Source: an uncultured Clostridiaceae bacterium (GTDB lineage: Bacteria > Bacillota > Clostridia > Lachnospirales > Lachnospiraceae). Taken from it: a stretch of 42,679 nucleotides of DNA. The number at the start of each line of letters is the position of its first letter. Within the stretch, counting starts at the first letter, position 1. The translations under genes were made by a program, and so were the position numbers. Location: positions 1-42,679 of the forward strand of contig CAMWUK010000023.1 in assembly GCA_947177415.1 (NCBI GenBank), in the 5' to 3' direction. The notes beneath the pieces were generated by a model. It was not told where the DNA came from, made no database searches, and was given only the letters and a program-made list of their open reading frames with translations. This document shows, in pieces, positions 17,106 to 23,862 of this stretch.

Positions 17106-17717
17106 ATGGGATATTATGATTTTTTTGATATTTTATCAATTGCAACACAAATGTTATCACTTGCATTTTTAATTATTTCAATTATTAATATGATAATTAA
17201 TTCTTTTGTAAAGAAAGAAAATAGAACTATAAAACAAGAGACTGAAGATATTGTAAAAGATATACAAAATCAACCAGATTATGATGTTTTTAAACTTTTA
17301 TATAAAAATGTAAGAGAATCAACAGAATATTATATTATAAGTAAACGACAAGCCAATAAATCCTTTACATTAGCTATTATTTCTTGTCTTTTAGGTGTAA
17401 TAATATACATATGTGGATTTCTAATTGTTGCTATTTTAGATAAAGATATTACATTATTCACAACTATATCAGGAACAGTAGTGGAATTAATTGCTGGTTT
17501 AAGTTTTTGGGTTTACAATAAATGTGTAAAACAATTAAGTGAGTATCATAAAAGACTAAGTTCAACTGAAAAATATCTTACATCTATTCAGATGGCAGAT
17601 AAAATGACTGAAAGTGGAAGAGAAGAGATGTACAAATGGCTCATACAAAATGTAATGTTGCTTGACTTAGACTATTATAAAATTAAACAAAATAAGGACG
17701 ATGATGATACCCAATGA
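17106..17717 (+). CDS. TRADD-N-associated-type membrane protein, possible defence gene
   Basis: A 203-residue protein on the plus strand, against the phage genes. An N-terminal helix (about residues 8-30) is followed by a cytoplasmic stretch and then two close membrane helices (FTLAIISCLLGVIIYICGFL and a second around TTISGTVVELIAGLSFWVY). The motif set (RQANKSFTLAII, ELIAGLSFWVYNK, KQLSEYHKRLSSTEKYL) matches the membrane domain associated with bacterial TRADD-N proteins, which are predicted immune effectors. The start is the ATG preceded by AAGGAG at 8 nt. It is probably a lysogenic conversion gene that protects the host or blocks other phages. The role is inferred. Confidence 0.6.
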   Translation: MGYYDFFDILSIATQMLSLAFLIISIINMIINSFVKKENRTIKQETEDIVKDIQNQPDYDVFKLLYKNVRESTEYYIISKRQANKSFTLAIISCLLGVIIYICGFLIVAILDKDITLFTTISGTVVELIAGLSFWVYNKCVKQLSEYHKRLSSTEKYLTSIQMADKMTESGREEMYKWLIQNVMLLDLDYYKIKQNKDDDDTQ

Positions 17718-17969
17718 AACAATTCTTTTAAATGAACCATTAAGAGAACGAAAGTTTATATATAATTATCCCACGAAAAGTGTCTTAATTGTTATTGTTT
17801 TTTTAATATATAACGAGAATGTCTTTAATAAAATCACCAATTTATATATTGTAATACATATTGTTTTATAAATTTTATATTATATTCAAAAGCAATAGTT
17901 AAAATAACTAAAAATTACTGTTTATTTTTGTTGATTTTTTGCAAAAAAACAAAATTTACTATGAAAATA

Positions 17970-17999
17970 TTGACAAACTTATATGATACCTGGTATTAT
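17970..17999 (+). promoter_or_regulatory. Promoter with embedded palindrome
   Basis: TTGACA (17970-17975) and TATTAT (17994-17999) are 18 bp apart. The perfect palindrome ATACC-T-GGTAT (17986-17996) lies between them and overlaps the -10, as a repressor operator would. The leader starts near 18006 and contains a GACAATC/GATTGTC hairpin and the palindrome TGAACGTTCA (18054-18063). It probably drives the peptide at 18329. Confidence 0.65.
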
Positions 18000-18328
18000 G
18001 TTAAGCATACATAAGTGCCTTGTGTTGACAATCGCTGCAGAGATTGTCTCAATTTGAACGTTCATTTTAGTGATTATTCATAGAGAACAAATAGTAAAGA
18101 CTTAGATTAATACAAGTAATATTTTTTTAAACATTATATAGTGAAGTTTGAAATATAGTCAACATAATTATTTTTTTTGATAAGATTATTAAAACGTATT
18201 ATATTTTAATTATGGAGGTATTGCCTATAAGATAAATTAGATGAAATAAAATTATTATTTTTGATTATTGATGAAAATACTATTCATATTCCGCGGAATG
18301 CTTTAATTATTAGAAAGCAGGTGTAAAA

Positions 18329-18472
18329 GTGGAAACCATAATTTGTTTATTAATACTTTGCTTAACATGTATTATAATTGTTTGGTTGTTTACTAAAGAT
18401 AAAATACATGATTTAGTAATTAAGATTGGAAATTCTCTTTATGTTAATATAAAAAAACATGAGAAAGAATAG
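18329..18472 (+). CDS. Small membrane peptide
   Basis: GTG behind AGGTG opens a 47-residue frame: a hydrophobic helix (residues 4-20, IICLLILCLTCIIIVWLF) and a charged tail (TKDKIHDLVIKIG). It ends at the bidirectional hairpin 18490-18520. Architecture resembles small toxins or holin-like peptides, and is broadly like the peptide at 1750, though the two are not similar in sequence. Its promoter is probably at 17970-17999, giving a leader of about 320 nt. No convergent promoter was found. Function unknown. Confidence 0.5.
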   Translation: METIICLLILCLTCIIIVWLFTKDKIHDLVIKIGNSLYVNIKKHEKE

Positions 18473-18489
18473 TTTAATATTATAGAAAG

Positions 18490-18520
18490 AAAAGGAGCGA
18501 CATATTAGTCGCTCCTTTTC
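18490..18520. terminator. Bidirectional terminator
   Basis: AAAGGAGCGAC (18491-18501) pairs with GTCGCTCCTTT (18508-18518). T runs flank both sides, so it ends the plus-strand peptide gene and the minus-strand fibre cassette. Confidence 0.85.
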
Positions 18521-18543
18521 CCAAAATGAAATGCTTATTTAAT

Positions 18544-18569
18544 AGGAGAGTAGTAGTTGCTACTCTTCT
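18544..18569. repeat. Hairpin with GAGAGTAG-CTACTCT core
   Basis: AGGAGAGTAG (18544-18553) pairs with CTACTCTTCT (18560-18569). It is one of four intergenic hairpins sharing this core (also 21071-21094, 25983-26052, 26746-26767). Confidence 0.6.
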
Positions 18570-18587
18570 ATAAATTATTACATATAA

Positions 18588-18713
18588 TTATTCTCTTTTC
18601 TTCTTAGCATTAAGTTCACAAATTTTTGTTTCAACTTTAGTTCTCCACAGTTCTGGTACTTCTTCCAAAGTCATAATACCATTTTCAATTCTTTTTACAT
18701 AAAAATTTACCAT
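18588..18713 (-). CDS. CD1375-like small phage protein
   Basis: The 41-residue protein MVNFYVKRIENGIMTLEEVP... matches the small proteins placed after tail fibres in many Firmicutes phages (CD1375/XkdX-like). AAAGGATAGGAC precedes its ATG. It lies four nucleotides after the next upstream gene. Its role is not known; it is the last gene of the fibre cassette. Confidence 0.75.
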   Translation of the reverse strand: MVNFYVKRIENGIMTLEEVPELWRTKVETKICELNAKKKRE

Positions 18714-18716
18714 GTC

Positions 18717-18944
18717 CTATCCTTTCCTCATTTCTGAAATTTCACTAATTACATTAGCTAAATCCACTATTGCTTCATCATGCGTATTTAATATATCAGC
18801 AATATCTACCACTCCATCATCTGTAATTGAAATGGCTTCTTTATTCTGTTCATGCTTATTAAGCAAAAATAATTCAATTTTTTGTTCAACTTCTGTTAAT
18901 CTCTTAGACACATCGTTTATTGCCTTTGCTATCTCCTTATCCAT
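18717..18944 (-). CDS. Small coiled-coil tail-cassette protein
   Basis: A 75-residue helical protein starting MDKEIAKAINDVSKRLTEVE after AAAGGAG, and ending SEISEMRKG. I chose this start over the further upstream ATG (18986), which overlaps the fibre gene and has no ribosome site. It lies between the receptor-binding protein and the CD1375-like protein, so it is probably a tail accessory factor. Confidence 0.65.
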   Translation of the reverse strand: MDKEIAKAINDVSKRLTEVEQKIELFLLNKHEQNKEAISITDDGVVDIADILNTHDEAIVDLANVISEISEMRKG

Positions 18945-18969
18945 AGACAAACTCCTTTTAAAATATTCA

Positions 18970-20613
18970 TCAAATGCATAAACCAATTGATACTCCTTTG
19001 GTTCCTAAACACCAACCTGGATATGAACTTCCTGAACTTGTCATAAAAACACCTCTTTCGTTCGTTCCGCCATTTTGTGGGCTCCTAGTCCACCATTCAT
19101 TATCAACATTTAACACTTTCTTCTTTCTATTATTATACGTTATATAATAAGTATACAGTTCGCCCTCCATAGCCTTACAGTATTCTGTGCTATTTGTTGC
19201 CTCTTTTTCAGATATCAACCACAAATTATCCTGTGTAATGTTTATATTAGTATTTCCACTACCAACAGATGTTTTTTTATTTACGGTTTTTATCATTTTT
19301 TTAAACGTGAGTGGGAACCAATTCAACATTGTATTATTCATTGTAGCCCTTAATGTTGAGTTTGCCCAGCCATTTACTGTTTGATTATTAAATGCATATT
19401 GTTCATTGAGACAATTTGTCATTTGCATACTTACTGCTGCTTTAGTTTTATTATTTATTGGGACAGATAAATCATCGTGGGTAAATCCAATAATCGAAAA
19501 TTGATATATTACGCCATTAAGAGATATGTCCCTTTTATCCCCAATAGCCCAATAATCAGATATGCTTATTTTATTCGCATAATGAGCATTAAGCATTGCT
19601 TCTAATTCTTCATCTGTTCCGTTTGCAAATGTTACTATCTTTAACGGTATAGATGGTGTTCCATTATACGCATCACTTACTGTTTCTCTATTCTTCGCAT
19701 TATAACTATATAATCTAAAATAATATGTTATATCATTTGTCAATCCAGTTATGCTGCTTCCACTTGTAAAATTATCAATAACAATTCCATCAATACTGTT
19801 TGCAGGTGTATCTCCCTCTTTGTATACACATTTTACTCTATTTACTGTACTGTCAACATTATATGTGATTGTTAATTTTGCATCATCTTCTGACACTGAT
19901 ACATTTGTTACTGCTGACGGATATATTTCAGTAGGTATAATTGTCTCAATTTCAGAAGTGGTATAGACATCTTGTGTAGTATAAGGAAAAATACCATAAA
20001 AATATTCAATATCATTCGTTAAATTATTATCTAAAAAACCCACATCTTTATATTGGTTTCTAACTTTTGAATCAACAACAATTGTTCCATCAAATTTAGA
20101 TGCTGGTATACTTCCAACCTTCCTCACAACAATCGTTCCTGCCCATTCTGCAAGTGTTACTCCATCAAGTGTAAGATTTTGAGGGTCTGTCCACTTAACT
20201 AGTACAGATTCATCTTGATTTGTAAGAGATATGTCTGTTGGTTGTGCAAGTTTAATTCCACTTATGCCACCTTCATCCTTTCCATCAAGCACAATGAATT
20301 CCTCTGTATGTGTAGAATCTGTTATTATAACTTTATGTCCTCTTTCAACCTTTTCAACAGATATTATTGGTGAAAAAGCATCTTTCCCAGGTAATCCTTG
20401 TATACCTTTATCTCCGTCTATACCATTCATTACATCCATGAAGGATGTTTCATTAGTCCCATCATCAAGTGTATAAGAAAAAGTTACTCTATTTCCTCCA
20501 TCAATAGGAGTTATGCTAGATATTGTAACATTTTTACCTACTAATGCACCTGCCCCAGTGAGAGATTCTTGTATATATTTTTTAGCTTTATTAAAAGCCA
20601 TAGTTCCATTCAT
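18970..20613 (-). CDS. Tail fibre / receptor-binding protein with collagen-like, FN3 and DUF6273 parts
   Basis: The 547-residue protein begins MNGTMAFNKAKKYIQESL. It has a short collagen-like stretch (GDKGIQGLPGKDAF, residues about 85-105) and two FN3-type repeats (about 130-330, with ESVLVKWTDPQNLTL and PTDISLTN). Its C-terminal 200-residue domain resembles DUF6273/C-type-lectin-like phage adhesins, with VNGWANSTLRATMNN, LWLISEKEATNST and WWTRSPQNGGTNERG. Such domains bind surface sugars or proteins and are sometimes targets of diversity-generating retroelements. No reverse transcriptase is in the window. AGGTGGTGA precedes the ATG. This cassette lies upstream of the terminase, an unusual position. 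Confidence 0.8.
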   Translation of the reverse strand: MNGTMAFNKAKKYIQESLTGAGALVGKNVTISSITPIDGGNRVTFSYTLDDGTNETSFMDVMNGIDGDKGIQGLPGKDAFSPIISVEKVERGHKVIITDSTHTEEFIVLDGKDEGGISGIKLAQPTDISLTNQDESVLVKWTDPQNLTLDGVTLAEWAGTIVVRKVGSIPASKFDGTIVVDSKVRNQYKDVGFLDNNLTNDIEYFYGIFPYTTQDVYTTSEIETIIPTEIYPSAVTNVSVSEDDAKLTITYNVDSTVNRVKCVYKEGDTPANSIDGIVIDNFTSGSSITGLTNDITYYFRLYSYNAKNRETVSDAYNGTPSIPLKIVTFANGTDEELEAMLNAHYANKISISDYWAIGDKRDISLNGVIYQFSIIGFTHDDLSVPINNKTKAAVSMQMTNCLNEQYAFNNQTVNGWANSTLRATMNNTMLNWFPLTFKKMIKTVNKKTSVGSGNTNINITQDNLWLISEKEATNSTEYCKAMEGELYTYYITYNNRKKKVLNVDNEWWTRSPQNGGTNERGVFMTSSGSSYPGWCLGTKGVSIGLCI

Positions 20614-20630
20614 GTAAATATCACCACCTA

Positions 20631-20846
20631 TTAATAGTCAATCCATTCATTATTTCCAGTAAGGATTTTTATTGTTCCATCTGTTCCTATGGCAACAGAA
20701 CCCTGACAACATGAATGTATAGTTGACAAATTTCCCTTACCAGCGGAATTTAATGTAGGAATTGAATCTTTATCTAAATCCCAATTATCATAAGAAAATT
20801 CGCAATAATTTGTATTATAATTTTTATCTAATAATGTGACTGCCAT
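20631..20846 (-). CDS. Small tail-cassette protein
   Basis: A 71-residue protein (MAVTLLDKNYNTNYCEFSYD...GTDGTIKILTGNNEWIDY). It lies 17 nt before the fibre gene with GTGAGG before the ATG. The C-terminal GTDGTIKIL-GNNEW pattern is common in small phage head/tail accessory proteins. Function unknown. Confidence 0.65.
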   Translation of the reverse strand: MAVTLLDKNYNTNYCEFSYDNWDLDKDSIPTLNSAGKGNLSTIHSCCQGSVAIGTDGTIKILTGNNEWIDY

Positions 20847-20885
20847 TTTGAAACCTCACTTTCTTATTTGTTAGTCGATTTTTGC

Positions 20886-20914
20886 ATAATAAAACCGACT
20901 TAGAAAGTCGGTAA
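20886..20914 (-). terminator. Terminator after tRNA-Ser
   Basis: On the minus strand ACCGACTT/AAGTCGGT with a three-base loop, then TTTTATT. It follows the tRNA-Ser transcript. Confidence 0.8.
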
Positions 20915-20970
20915 ATAAATATATATATATTTTATTATTTTGATATTTTGATAATATTTATTTCTGTAAA

Positions 20971-21063
20971 CGGATGGAGTGGGATTCGAACCCACGGTAC
21001 ATGATTTAATATGTACGTCAGATTAGCAATCTGATACAATAAACCAAACTCTGTCACCCATCC
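20971..21063 (-). tRNA. tRNA-Ser (anticodon GCT)
   Basis: Acceptor arms GGATGG and CCATCC, anticodon stem CAGATT/AATCTG around GCT, a long variable arm (GTACATATTAAATCATGTAC) and a canonical T-arm (GTGGG-TTCGAAT-CCCAC). The 3' CCA is not encoded. It reads the AGC/AGT codons. It lies between the tail-accessory genes and the fibre gene, transcribed with them. Confidence 0.92.
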
Positions 21064-21070
21064 ATAAGTA

Positions 21071-21094
21071 GAAGAGTAGTAATATATACTCTTC
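21071..21094. repeat. Hairpin with GAAGAGTA core upstream of tRNA-Ser
   Basis: GAAGAGTA (21071-21078) pairs perfectly with TACTCTTC (21087-21094). Placed just 5' of the tRNA, it may be an RNA-processing signal. Confidence 0.55.
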
Positions 21095-21105
21095 CATATT
21101 AATTT

Positions 21106-21408
21106 TTATTCTTTATCTGTTTTCCAAATCAGATCTGTGTCATATTCTAATGTATCAATTGGAATAAAAGCAGTCACTTTATAACTTCTAAGCAATTCAA
21201 TACATTTTTGCTCTAAATCATCTCTATTATCTGTGGAATATACTACCGTTTCGGTTTCTTCCGTTGGAATCTGGATAATCTCTGTCTTTACTTCCTGTGT
21301 TTCTGGGTCAGTTACTTCTTTAGTCTCTTCTGTGAAAACTTCCTGCTTTACTGTCAAGAAACGATACATGGAACCATTTTTCTGATCTTTGATAAGAATT
21401 GAAAACAT
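21106..21408 (-). CDS. Unrecognised protein, likely tail accessory
   Basis: The 100-residue acidic protein starts MFSILIKDQKNGSMYRFLTVK and contains a TEETKEVTDPETQEVKTE stretch rich in Glu and Thr. GGGGAGGTAAAGGT precedes its ATG. It is one of three small genes (with 21424 and 21881) upstream of the fibre genes and tRNA-Ser. No family recognised. Confidence 0.6.
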   Translation of the reverse strand: MFSILIKDQKNGSMYRFLTVKQEVFTEETKEVTDPETQEVKTEIIQIPTEETETVVYSTDNRDDLEQKCIELLRSYKVTAFIPIDTLEYDTDLIWKTDKE

Positions 21409-21423
21409 ACCTTTACCTCCCCA

Positions 21424-21891
21424 TTACATAATTACTTCAGTTTCTTGTTCAAAAGAATTATCCTCATTGCGAGCTTCCTCAAGTATCCTCAAAACTTCTT
21501 CTTTGATTTTATTTTGAAATACTGCAATCTTAGCTTGGCTTACTAATACTTTTGTTTTTAAAACTTCGTTTATTTCTGTATCTGCAATTCTACCTGCATC
21601 AATAGAGAACTGAATGTCTAAATTTTCATCCAAGATATATTCTTTTGGAGCTACTATTAATGATACTTCGACAACTGTATCACTAATGTCTTCATCAGTC
21701 ACAACTGGCTTTCCACCACTCATAGTAACATTTGCAGTAAAATCTATATTAGCAAATTTAACCTTTCTAATGTAATCATGGAGTGTCTCAATCTCCATAG
21801 ATTCGTCATCTGTTAATTCTTCATTGTAGGCGGTTGTTAAAGAATATTTCACTATATTATGTTCTGTATTAATTTTTTCATTAAATTTCAT
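21424..21891 (-). CDS. Unrecognised protein, likely tail accessory
   Basis: A 155-residue acidic protein starting MKFNEKINTEHNIVKYSL, preceded by GAGGAGGAAACATACA; the ATG six codons upstream lacks spacing. It contains alternating beta-type segments (DIQFSIDAGRIADTEIN) and a helical C-terminus (AVFQNKIKEEVLRILEEAR). It overlaps the end of the next upstream gene. Function unknown. Confidence 0.6.
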   Translation of the reverse strand: MKFNEKINTEHNIVKYSLTTAYNEELTDDESMEIETLHDYIRKVKFANIDFTANVTMSGGKPVVTDEDISDTVVEVSLIVAPKEYILDENLDIQFSIDAGRIADTEINEVLKTKVLVSQAKIAVFQNKIKEEVLRILEEARNEDNSFEQETEVIM

Positions 21892-22180
21892 TGTATGTTT
21901 CCTCCTCATCTTCTAACTGATTATAAATATTTTTTAAATTAATTATATAACTGTGTAATACTTCTTTGGTAATAAGACAGTCAAGTTGTGGTAGTTGTAA
22001 TGTGTTGTCACTCACAGACAATCGCACAGTTTTTCTGTCTTCAGAAGGGGCGAATTGTACTTTTGTTGTAGGAGAGAAGATGAGTTCTACATAATCAATA
22101 ACGATGCCTCCATTACTGCTTATAATCTTAGTTTGCCCTAATTCTAATTGTCGATCTATAATATCTAATGTTCTTGCCAT
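21881..22180 (-). CDS. Unrecognised small acidic protein
   Basis: A 99-residue protein starting MARTLDIIDRQLELGQTK, with a weak ribosome site (GTTGGTGAGTAC). Earlier in-frame starts run through a tRNA fragment, so I rejected them. It is rich in beta-type residues, with a C-terminal helical, acidic end (NIYNQLEDEEETYNEI). It is the first gene after the tRNA fragment and HNH gene. Confidence 0.55.
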   Translation of the reverse strand: MARTLDIIDRQLELGQTKIISSNGGIVIDYVELIFSPTTKVQFAPSEDRKTVRLSVSDNTLQLPQLDCLITKEVLHSYIINLKNIYNQLEDEEETYNEI

Positions 22181-22214
22181 GTACTCACCAACTTTCTTTT
22201 TTATGTTCTCGATT

Positions 22215-22262
22215 GTATACAGTGGATGTCCCTGGACTCGAACCAGGAATGCCGAAGCCACA
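22215..22262 (-). pseudogene. 3' half of a tRNA gene with long variable arm
   Basis: The minus strand carries a variable arm GTGGCTTCGGCA, a perfect T-arm CCTGG-TTCGAGT-CCAGG and an acceptor 3' strand GACATCC plus A. No contiguous 5' half exists; the HNH gene begins 5 nt upstream. A possible 5' half (GGATGTGTGAGCGGAATTGG) occurs on the same strand near 22798, on the far side of the HNH gene. Confidence 0.6.
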
Positions 22263-22266
22263 GATT

Positions 22267-22590
22267 TTACTTGTTATTTGCACCTGCGTAATTTTCTGTT
22301 TGTGAATGGCAATTTGGACAAAGTAATTTTAGATTACTGATTCTATGATCATTATGTATTCCGTTTATATGATGAATTTGTAAAGTTAATGGCTTATTAT
22401 TCCATTCAGTTATACCACATTCTTCACACTTGTTTTCTTTTATTTGTTCCGAAAATAATCGTATTTTCAATCTTGACATATTTTCGTAAGTTGAATTCTC
22501 AATAAGAATTTTATCAAGAGGTATGCAATTTGTTTTTCGACCTTTTTCAATTGCTTTTAATCTGTTTTCTTCTAATTTTTCTACAGACAA
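22267..22590 (-). pseudogene. HNH endonuclease, C-terminal part
   Basis: The 107-residue frame carries a canonical HNH nuclease: CEECG, then LQIHHINGIHNDHR and LKLLCPNCHSQTENYAG. Such phage homing endonucleases cut DNA and spread into new sites. The N-terminal part of the family (ISKEELQETL...YINALRLLG) is in another frame at 22547-22738. The two would join if the run of eight A at 22597-22604 were seven. It sits between the two halves of a broken tRNA gene. Either a disrupted gene, a slippage-dependent one or a homopolymer sequencing error. Confidence 0.7.
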
Positions 22591-22738
22591 ATTGTATTTT
22601 TTTTATTAATTTCTCTAATGTTTTTTTACTAGAATTTCCACCAATCCCCAATAATCTTAATGCATTAATATAACCTGTTGCTTTGTCTAAGGTTTCTTGT
22701 AGTTCTTCTTTTGATATTTTATATAATCTACTTGACAA
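22547..22738 (-). pseudogene. HNH endonuclease, N-terminal part (frameshifted)
   Basis: Starting at TTG behind GGGGTGAAATA, this frame encodes LSSRLYKISKEELQETLDKA and INALRLLGIGGNSSKKTLE, the usual N-terminal region of this phage HNH family. It then leaves the family pattern after the A8 run. It overlaps the C-terminal frame by about 40 nt. Confidence 0.6.
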
Positions 22739-22816
22739 TATTTCACCCCTAAATATTAATAATAAAATTGCTGCGATTCCAATTCCGCTCACACATCCAT
22801 GAAAGGGTTGAAGCAC

Positions 22817-23050
22817 TAACTTACCACAACAAATATGGTCGCAACCATATCCAGTTTTGAATAATCATAATTATTCTGCTATGTGTAAAATAAAGGTCAT
22901 CATTAACGCAGATGGGTACGAACTTCTAAACACTTTCTTTAGTAGTTATCAGCCTGTTATAGTTTTGGTCGTTATTATTGATAATATTATATATACTGCT
23001 TGTCACAGATAGAACTCCATAAAGTTGTATGGTTGAATCCCACATTTTTC
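22817..23050. other. Gene-free structured region upstream of the HNH gene
   Basis: No good reading frame. It holds an ATATGGT-TGCG-ACCATAT hairpin near 22840, and a TACCCATCTGCGTTA segment (minus strand, about 22905-22920) that nearly repeats TACCCAGATGCGTTA at 26014-26028, also upstream of an HNH gene. Confidence 0.4.
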
Positions 23051-23053
23051 CGC

Positions 23054-23090
23054 ATAAAAAATGACCGTCACTCGCCAAAGCGCGGTCATT
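23054..23090 (-). terminator. Terminator after the type III toxin gene
   Basis: On the minus strand AATGACCG (23090-23083) pairs with CGGTCATT (23067-23060) and is followed by TTTTTA. Confidence 0.8.
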
Positions 23091-23131
23091 AATGTGTTGT
23101 AGTATTTAATTTATGTATATCAAATAATCAT

Positions 23132-23605
23132 TTACAGATGTGTGAATATATAATCTAAATCAGTAATAACAATCTTAGTTCCCTGATAATATTTATTCAT
23201 TATCTTTTTAGCTTTTGCGTCAATTTTTCTCTTTAAATCATTAGGAATAGATACATCTTTCCCAGTATGCTCATCTATATATTTCTCAACAATATACTTT
23301 TCTGTAACAGGACAAATATTTTGTAAAAGAAATGCTGCTTCTCTGCCTTGAACATACCCAAATTCTAAACCGTCATATACTCTATAGCGTTTTAATTTTT
23401 CTTCTAAAACATTTCGATATTTTTCAATCTGGGAAGAAATAGGAACCATCCAATAGACATTTTCATTCTTAATATCTTGGATTGCATAAAAACATGGTCT
23501 TCTATGTAAGCCATCAGAAGTTGTTTCCTTGTTTGCCATTACACCATATTTTGAAAACTTATCACAATATTCATCTGATAAGAAATAGAATTTACCTTTT
23601 GTCAT
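23132..23605 (-). CDS. Type III toxin-antitoxin endoribonuclease (CptN/TenpN/ToxN-like)
   Basis: The 157-residue protein (MTKGKFYFLSDEYCDKFSKY, RRPCFYAIQDIKNENVYWMV, PISSQIEKY, FGYVQGREAAFLLQNICPV) matches the ToxN/AbiQ superfamily, most like the CptN/TenpN branch. These toxins are RNases. They are held inactive by pseudoknotted RNA repeats that they themselves cut from a precursor, and many abort phage infection. Its 5' region has exactly the required architecture: promoter (23793-23821), two tandem repeats (23644-23746) and a hairpin attenuator (23624-23643), then GAGAGGTACAA and the ATG. It sits beside the integrase, a common place for prophage-borne defence. Branch assignment is uncertain, the superfamily is not. 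Confidence 0.85.
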   Translation of the reverse strand: MTKGKFYFLSDEYCDKFSKYGVMANKETTSDGLHRRPCFYAIQDIKNENVYWMVPISSQIEKYRNVLEEKLKRYRVYDGLEFGYVQGREAAFLLQNICPVTEKYIVEKYIDEHTGKDVSIPNDLKRKIDAKAKKIMNKYYQGTKIVITDLDYIFTHL

Positions 23606-23623
23606 TTGTACCTCTCAACAGAA

Positions 23624-23643
23624 GAGGACTCCGAAGAGTCCTC
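23624..23643 (-). terminator. UUCG-capped attenuator between antitoxin RNA and toxin gene
   Basis: GAGGACTC and GAGTCCTC pair perfectly around a TTCG loop, with TTCTGTT after it. This lies between the repeats and the toxin, where type III systems limit toxin transcription. Confidence 0.8.
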
Positions 23644-23786
23644 AATATTTTGCTCCTGTGCTTTTATTACTCGCCTTACAGGTGGCGAGAAATATTTTGT
23701 CTCCGTGCTTTTATATGCCGCCTTACGGATGGCGGAAAAATATTTTGAGTCCAAAGACTATAGAAGAATGTAATTATCCCTCTGTA
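23644..23786 (-). ncRNA. Type III antitoxin RNA with two pseudoknot repeats
   Basis: The minus-strand RNA has two repeats, 23746-23699 (48 nt) and 23698-23652 (47 nt), each starting AAAATATT, with a third AAAATATT before the attenuator. In each, a hairpin (CCGCC/GGCGG in the first, CTCGCC/GGCGAG in the second) has a loop base (CCGT or CCTGT) that can pair with downstream ACGG or ACAGG, forming an H-type pseudoknot. Changes are compensatory between repeats, which supports the fold. Transcription should start near 23786. Confidence 0.85.
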
Positions 23787-23792
23787 ATTATT

Positions 23793-23821
23793 ATATTACA
23801 CTATATGCATTTTGATGTCAA
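23793..23821 (-). promoter_or_regulatory. Strong promoter for the type III antitoxin
   Basis: TTGACA (23821-23816) and TAATAT (23798-23793) with a 17-bp spacer on the minus strand. Confidence 0.85.
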
Positions 23822-23862
23822 GAAGATATTGGATATTGTAATGAAATTGGAGTTTTGTTGGA

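Noticed and set aside
22960-23050. tRNA-like segment GGTTGAATCCCAC on the plus strand
   Set aside because: The T-stem has mismatches and no acceptor partner or anticodon arm can be drawn.
23641-23760. Tandem repeats as a possible CRISPR array
   Set aside because: Only two repeats, no spacers, and the repeats form pseudoknots before a ToxN-like gene; no cas genes present.
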